Assembly (NCBI GenBank): GCA_009377645.1
Contig: WHTQ01000015.1
Span: 1 to 61,459, forward strand
DNA from: Micromonosporaceae bacterium
Lineage (GTDB): Bacteria > Actinomycetota > Actinomycetes > Mycobacteriales > Micromonosporaceae
Length of the DNA stretch: 61,459 nucleotides
Direction: 5' to 3'
Positions within the stretch are counted from its first letter, which is position 1, and every line of letters starts with the position of its first letter. Positions 59,490 through 61,459 of the stretch are shown piece after piece. A program made the translations under genes and the position numbers. The notes under the pieces are model-generated. The model saw only the letters and a list, made by a program, of their open reading frames with translations, did not search any database and was not told where the DNA came from.

Positions 59490-60197
59490 ATGGCGAAGCG
59501 GACAGCCTTGATCACCGGGGCCGCCGGTGGGCTCGGCGGAGCGGTTGTCGAGACCTTCCTGGCCGACGGCTGGCGGGTGGTGGCGCCGGAGCTGGCGGAG
59601 GCCGTGGACCGGTTGACCAGGCCGGCCGCCGGTGGCGGCCCGGCGATCGAGCCGGTGGCGGCGGACCTGTTCGACCCGGCGGAGGTCGGTGGGGTGGTCC
59701 GGCTCGCCGCCGCTGATCCGGACGCGCCGCTTCGGGCGGTCATCAACCTGGTGGGCGGGTTCGCCGCGGGCGGGAAGGTGCACGAAACCCCGATCGCCGC
59801 GTTCGAGTCGCTGTTGGCCCTGAACCTGCGCCCCACCTACCTGGTGACCGCCGCGGCCTTGCCGCACCTGGTGGCGGCCGGCGGCGGCGCGGTGGTCTGC
59901 GTCTCCTCCCGGGCCGCCACCCACCCGTTCCCGGGAGCCGCGGGCTACGTGACCGCCAAGGCCGCGGTGCTGGCGTTCGCGGGCGCGGTCGCGGTCGAGT
60001 ACCGCAGCGCCGGGGTGCGGTGCAACACGGTGCTGCCCGGGATGATCGACACGCCCGGCAACCGGGCCGCGATGCCGGACGCCGACCGGTCCGGCTGGGT
60101 GCCGCCGGCCCAGATCGCGCGGGTGATCAGGTTCCTGGCCGGGGACGGGTCGGCCCCGACCACCGGCGCCGCCGTCCCGGTTCACGGGCTGCGCTGA
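59490..60197 (+). CDS. SDR-family oxidoreductase
   Basis: A 235-residue short-chain dehydrogenase with TGAAGGLG (9-16), Ser139/140 and Tyr153/Lys157 (YVTAK). NLVGG replaces NAAG/NNAG, as in some subgroups. The substrate is unknown. It stands alone with a leaderless start. Confidence 0.92.
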   Translation: MAKRTALITGAAGGLGGAVVETFLADGWRVVAPELAEAVDRLTRPAAGGGPAIEPVAADLFDPAEVGGVVRLAAADPDAPLRAVINLVGGFAAGGKVHETPIAAFESLLALNLRPTYLVTAAALPHLVAAGGGAVVCVSSRAATHPFPGAAGYVTAKAAVLAFAGAVAVEYRSAGVRCNTVLPGMIDTPGNRAAMPDADRSGWVPPAQIARVIRFLAGDGSAPTTGAAVPVHGLR

Positions 60198-60209
60198 GCC
60201 GCTCCATGA

Positions 60210-60650
60210 TCAACGGGGCCTGGCGGTGGCCGCGACCAGGGTGCGGGCGGCGCGCTGGTGGCTGGCCTGGCAGGTACGGCCGCAGTACCGGGGGATGCCG
60301 CCGCTCTCGGTGAGCCGGACCGGCCGGCGACCGCAGTTCGCGCAGATCAACGGGACCGCCCCGTAGCCGCGGGAGGTGTCGACCAGCAGCATCCCACCCC
60401 GGATCACACCGCTGTCGTGCTGCCGGACCGCCTCCGCCAGGCAGCTCTCCCGGACCGGGCAGGTCAGGCACAGCCGGACCGCCGCCGGCCACTTCGGGCG
60501 GTCCTCGGAGGACCACCAGGTCGGGTTACGGCCGGCGCAGGCGGCGCGCTGCCACCACCGGCCGGGGTCCGGGGAGCCGCCCGGTGGGGCTGATGAGCCA
60601 CCCGGTGGCGCGGTCGCCACGTTCCCGGGCGGTCGTGGGTGGACAGGCAT
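60210..60650 (-). CDS. WhiB-type regulator with extra C-terminal four-cysteine tail
   Basis: A 146-residue WhiB-like protein. The 4Fe-4S ligands are Cys38, Cys61, Cys64 and Cys70 (CLTCPVRESC), then SGVIRGG, the variant of the usual G(V/I)WGG turn. A tail from about 100 has CANC (103, 106) and CGRTC (123, 127), a zinc-ribbon-like group not found in most WhiB proteins. ATG at 60650 has GAGGAG 7 nt upstream; an ATG at 60665 overlaps the ABC permease stop. It lies directly downstream of the sugar importer on the same strand. Confidence 0.88.
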   Translation of the reverse strand: MPVHPRPPGNVATAPPGGSSAPPGGSPDPGRWWQRAACAGRNPTWWSSEDRPKWPAAVRLCLTCPVRESCLAEAVRQHDSGVIRGGMLLVDTSRGYGAVPLICANCGRRPVRLTESGGIPRYCGRTCQASHQRAARTLVAATARPR

Positions 60651-60664
60651 CGGTCGTCTCCTCA

Positions 60665-61459
60665 TCACTTGGTGGAGCCGGCGAGGACGCCGTGCACGAA
60701 GTAGCGCTGGAACGCGAAGAACACCAGCAGCGGCACGGTCATCGACAGGAACGCGCCCGGGCCGATCACGTCGATGTTGGACGAGAACGCCCGCATCTGC
60801 TCCCGCAGCGCGTACGTGATCGGGGCGTTGTCTGAGGTTGCGAACACCAGCGCGACCAGCAGGTCGTTCCAGATCCACAGGAACTCGAAGATGGCCAGCG
60901 ACGCCAGCGCCGGTCCGGACAGCGGCAGCACCACCCGGCCGAACACGGCCAGCTCACCGCCCCCGTCCAGCCGGGCCGCCTCCAGCAGCTCGGCCGGGAT
61001 GGTCCGGAAGAAGTTCCGCAGCAGGAAGACCGCCAGCGGCAGCCCGAACGCGACGTGGAAGGCGACCACCCCGGCCACGTGCCCGTAGATGCCGAGCAGG
61101 CCGAACAGCTTCGCGTTCGGCAGGATCGCCACCTGCACCGGAACCACGATCAGCGCCACCAGCACCACGAACAGCCAGTCCCGCCCGGGGAAGTCCAGCC
61201 ACGCCAGCGCGTACGCGGCGAACGCGCCGATCCCCACCACCAGCACGGTGGACGGGACCGTGATCAGCACGGTGTTCCACAGTGATCTGACGATGGTCTC
61301 GTTGCTCAGCAACGCCACGTAGTTGTCCAGTGTGAGCTGGCGCGGCCTGGCCAGCGCCGTCCACCAGCCGGTGGCGCTGTTGTCGGTGGCGCTGCGCAGG
61401 CTGGCCACCGCCAGCCCGAGGGTCGGGAACACCCACACCGCGGTCACCGCCATCACCGC
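60665..61459 (-). CDS. Carbohydrate ABC transporter permease (MalG-like), 5' end outside the window
   Basis: The visible 264 residues show six membrane segments of a MalG-type permease with the EAA loop PAELLEAARLDGGGELAVFGRVVLPLSGPAL (in parts) and the C-terminal YFVHGVLAGSTK. It should form a sugar channel with a MalF-type partner encoded beyond the window edge. The frame is open to the last base, so the start is not seen. Confidence 0.93.
   Translation of the reverse strand, partial: AVMAVTAVWVFPTLGLAVASLRSATDNSATGWWTALARPRQLTLDNYVALLSNETIVRSLWNTVLITVPSTVLVVGIGAFAAYALAWLDFPGRDWLFVVLVALIVVPVQVAILPNAKLFGLLGIYGHVAGVVAFHVAFGLPLAVFLLRNFFRTIPAELLEAARLDGGGELAVFGRVVLPLSGPALASLAIFEFLWIWNDLLVALVFATSDNAPITYALREQMRAFSSNIDVIGPGAFLSMTVPLLVFFAFQRYFVHGVLAGSTK

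Overview
The window is high-GC DNA that reads as a chromosomal segment of a filamentous actinomycete, most likely a member of the Micromonosporaceae or a close relative. The evidence is a WhiB-type regulator, an XRE/DUF5753 gene divergent from a DUF397 gene, an ECF42 sigma factor linked to a DGPF protein, an F420-type (LLM) oxidoreductase, a DUF6232 gene, frequent GTG starts, many genes whose start lies 6-8 nt after a TANNNT hexamer (leaderless pattern), and GATCTTGG/TTGATCATGGAG-type palindromes between genes. The family assignment is an inference from gene content. I see no insertion sequence, prophage or CRISPR array.

Layout. 1-5 kb: a redox block holding the tail of a sulfite-oxidase-like molybdoenzyme, its FAD/NAD reductase and a DUF6510 protein, then msrB-msrA, then an MDR reductase lying between an intact SDR gene and a 131-bp duplicated remnant of that SDR gene. 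4.5-5.4 kb: the SDR promoter with two tandem operators, a decayed SARP/BTAD fragment and tRNA-Arg(TCT). 5.4-13.9 kb: an F420-type oxidoreductase, a secreted M36-type metalloprotease, an SMP-30-like protein, the DGPF/ECF42 pair and a frameshifted methyltransferase. 14-19.4 kb: a branched-chain-type (LIV) ABC importer in which LivM and LivG are fused through a proline-rich repeat linker, followed by a VOC protein. 19.4-26.5 kb: a RecQ-phosphoribosyltransferase fusion, a DM13 protein, a two-component system, DUF1697, a LigD-like phosphoesterase with a degenerate ligase domain, and a kinase-like protein without a Walker A motif.

26.6-30.7 kb holds an unfamiliar four-gene cassette: a PaaK-like adenylating enzyme, a small protein, a GNAT-like protein and a nitroreductase-fold protein. 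30.7-35.5 kb: a DUF885 hydrolase, a polar amino acid ABC importer and a cold-shock protein. 35.6-40.2 kb: glycolate oxidase genes glcD-glcE and glcF, separated by an oppositely oriented MazEF toxin-antitoxin pair. 40.2-47.8 kb: a membrane protein, a NarL-type two-component system, a ROK kinase, a prepilin peptidase, small membrane proteins, the DUF397/XRE pair and DUF6232.

48-57.5 kb: a second LIV importer with an embedded acyl-CoA ligase (livF-livG-fadD-livH-livM-SBP), divergent from an aminoglycoside-phosphotransferase-like gene and an acyl-CoA dehydrogenase. The shared control region has a perfect palindrome over the predicted livF -10 box. Together these look like an uptake, CoA-activation and first-oxidation module for a carboxylic acid. 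57.5-61.5 kb: DUF427, a group 2 sigma factor, an SDR, a WhiB-type regulator with an extra four-cysteine tail, and the start of a sugar ABC importer.
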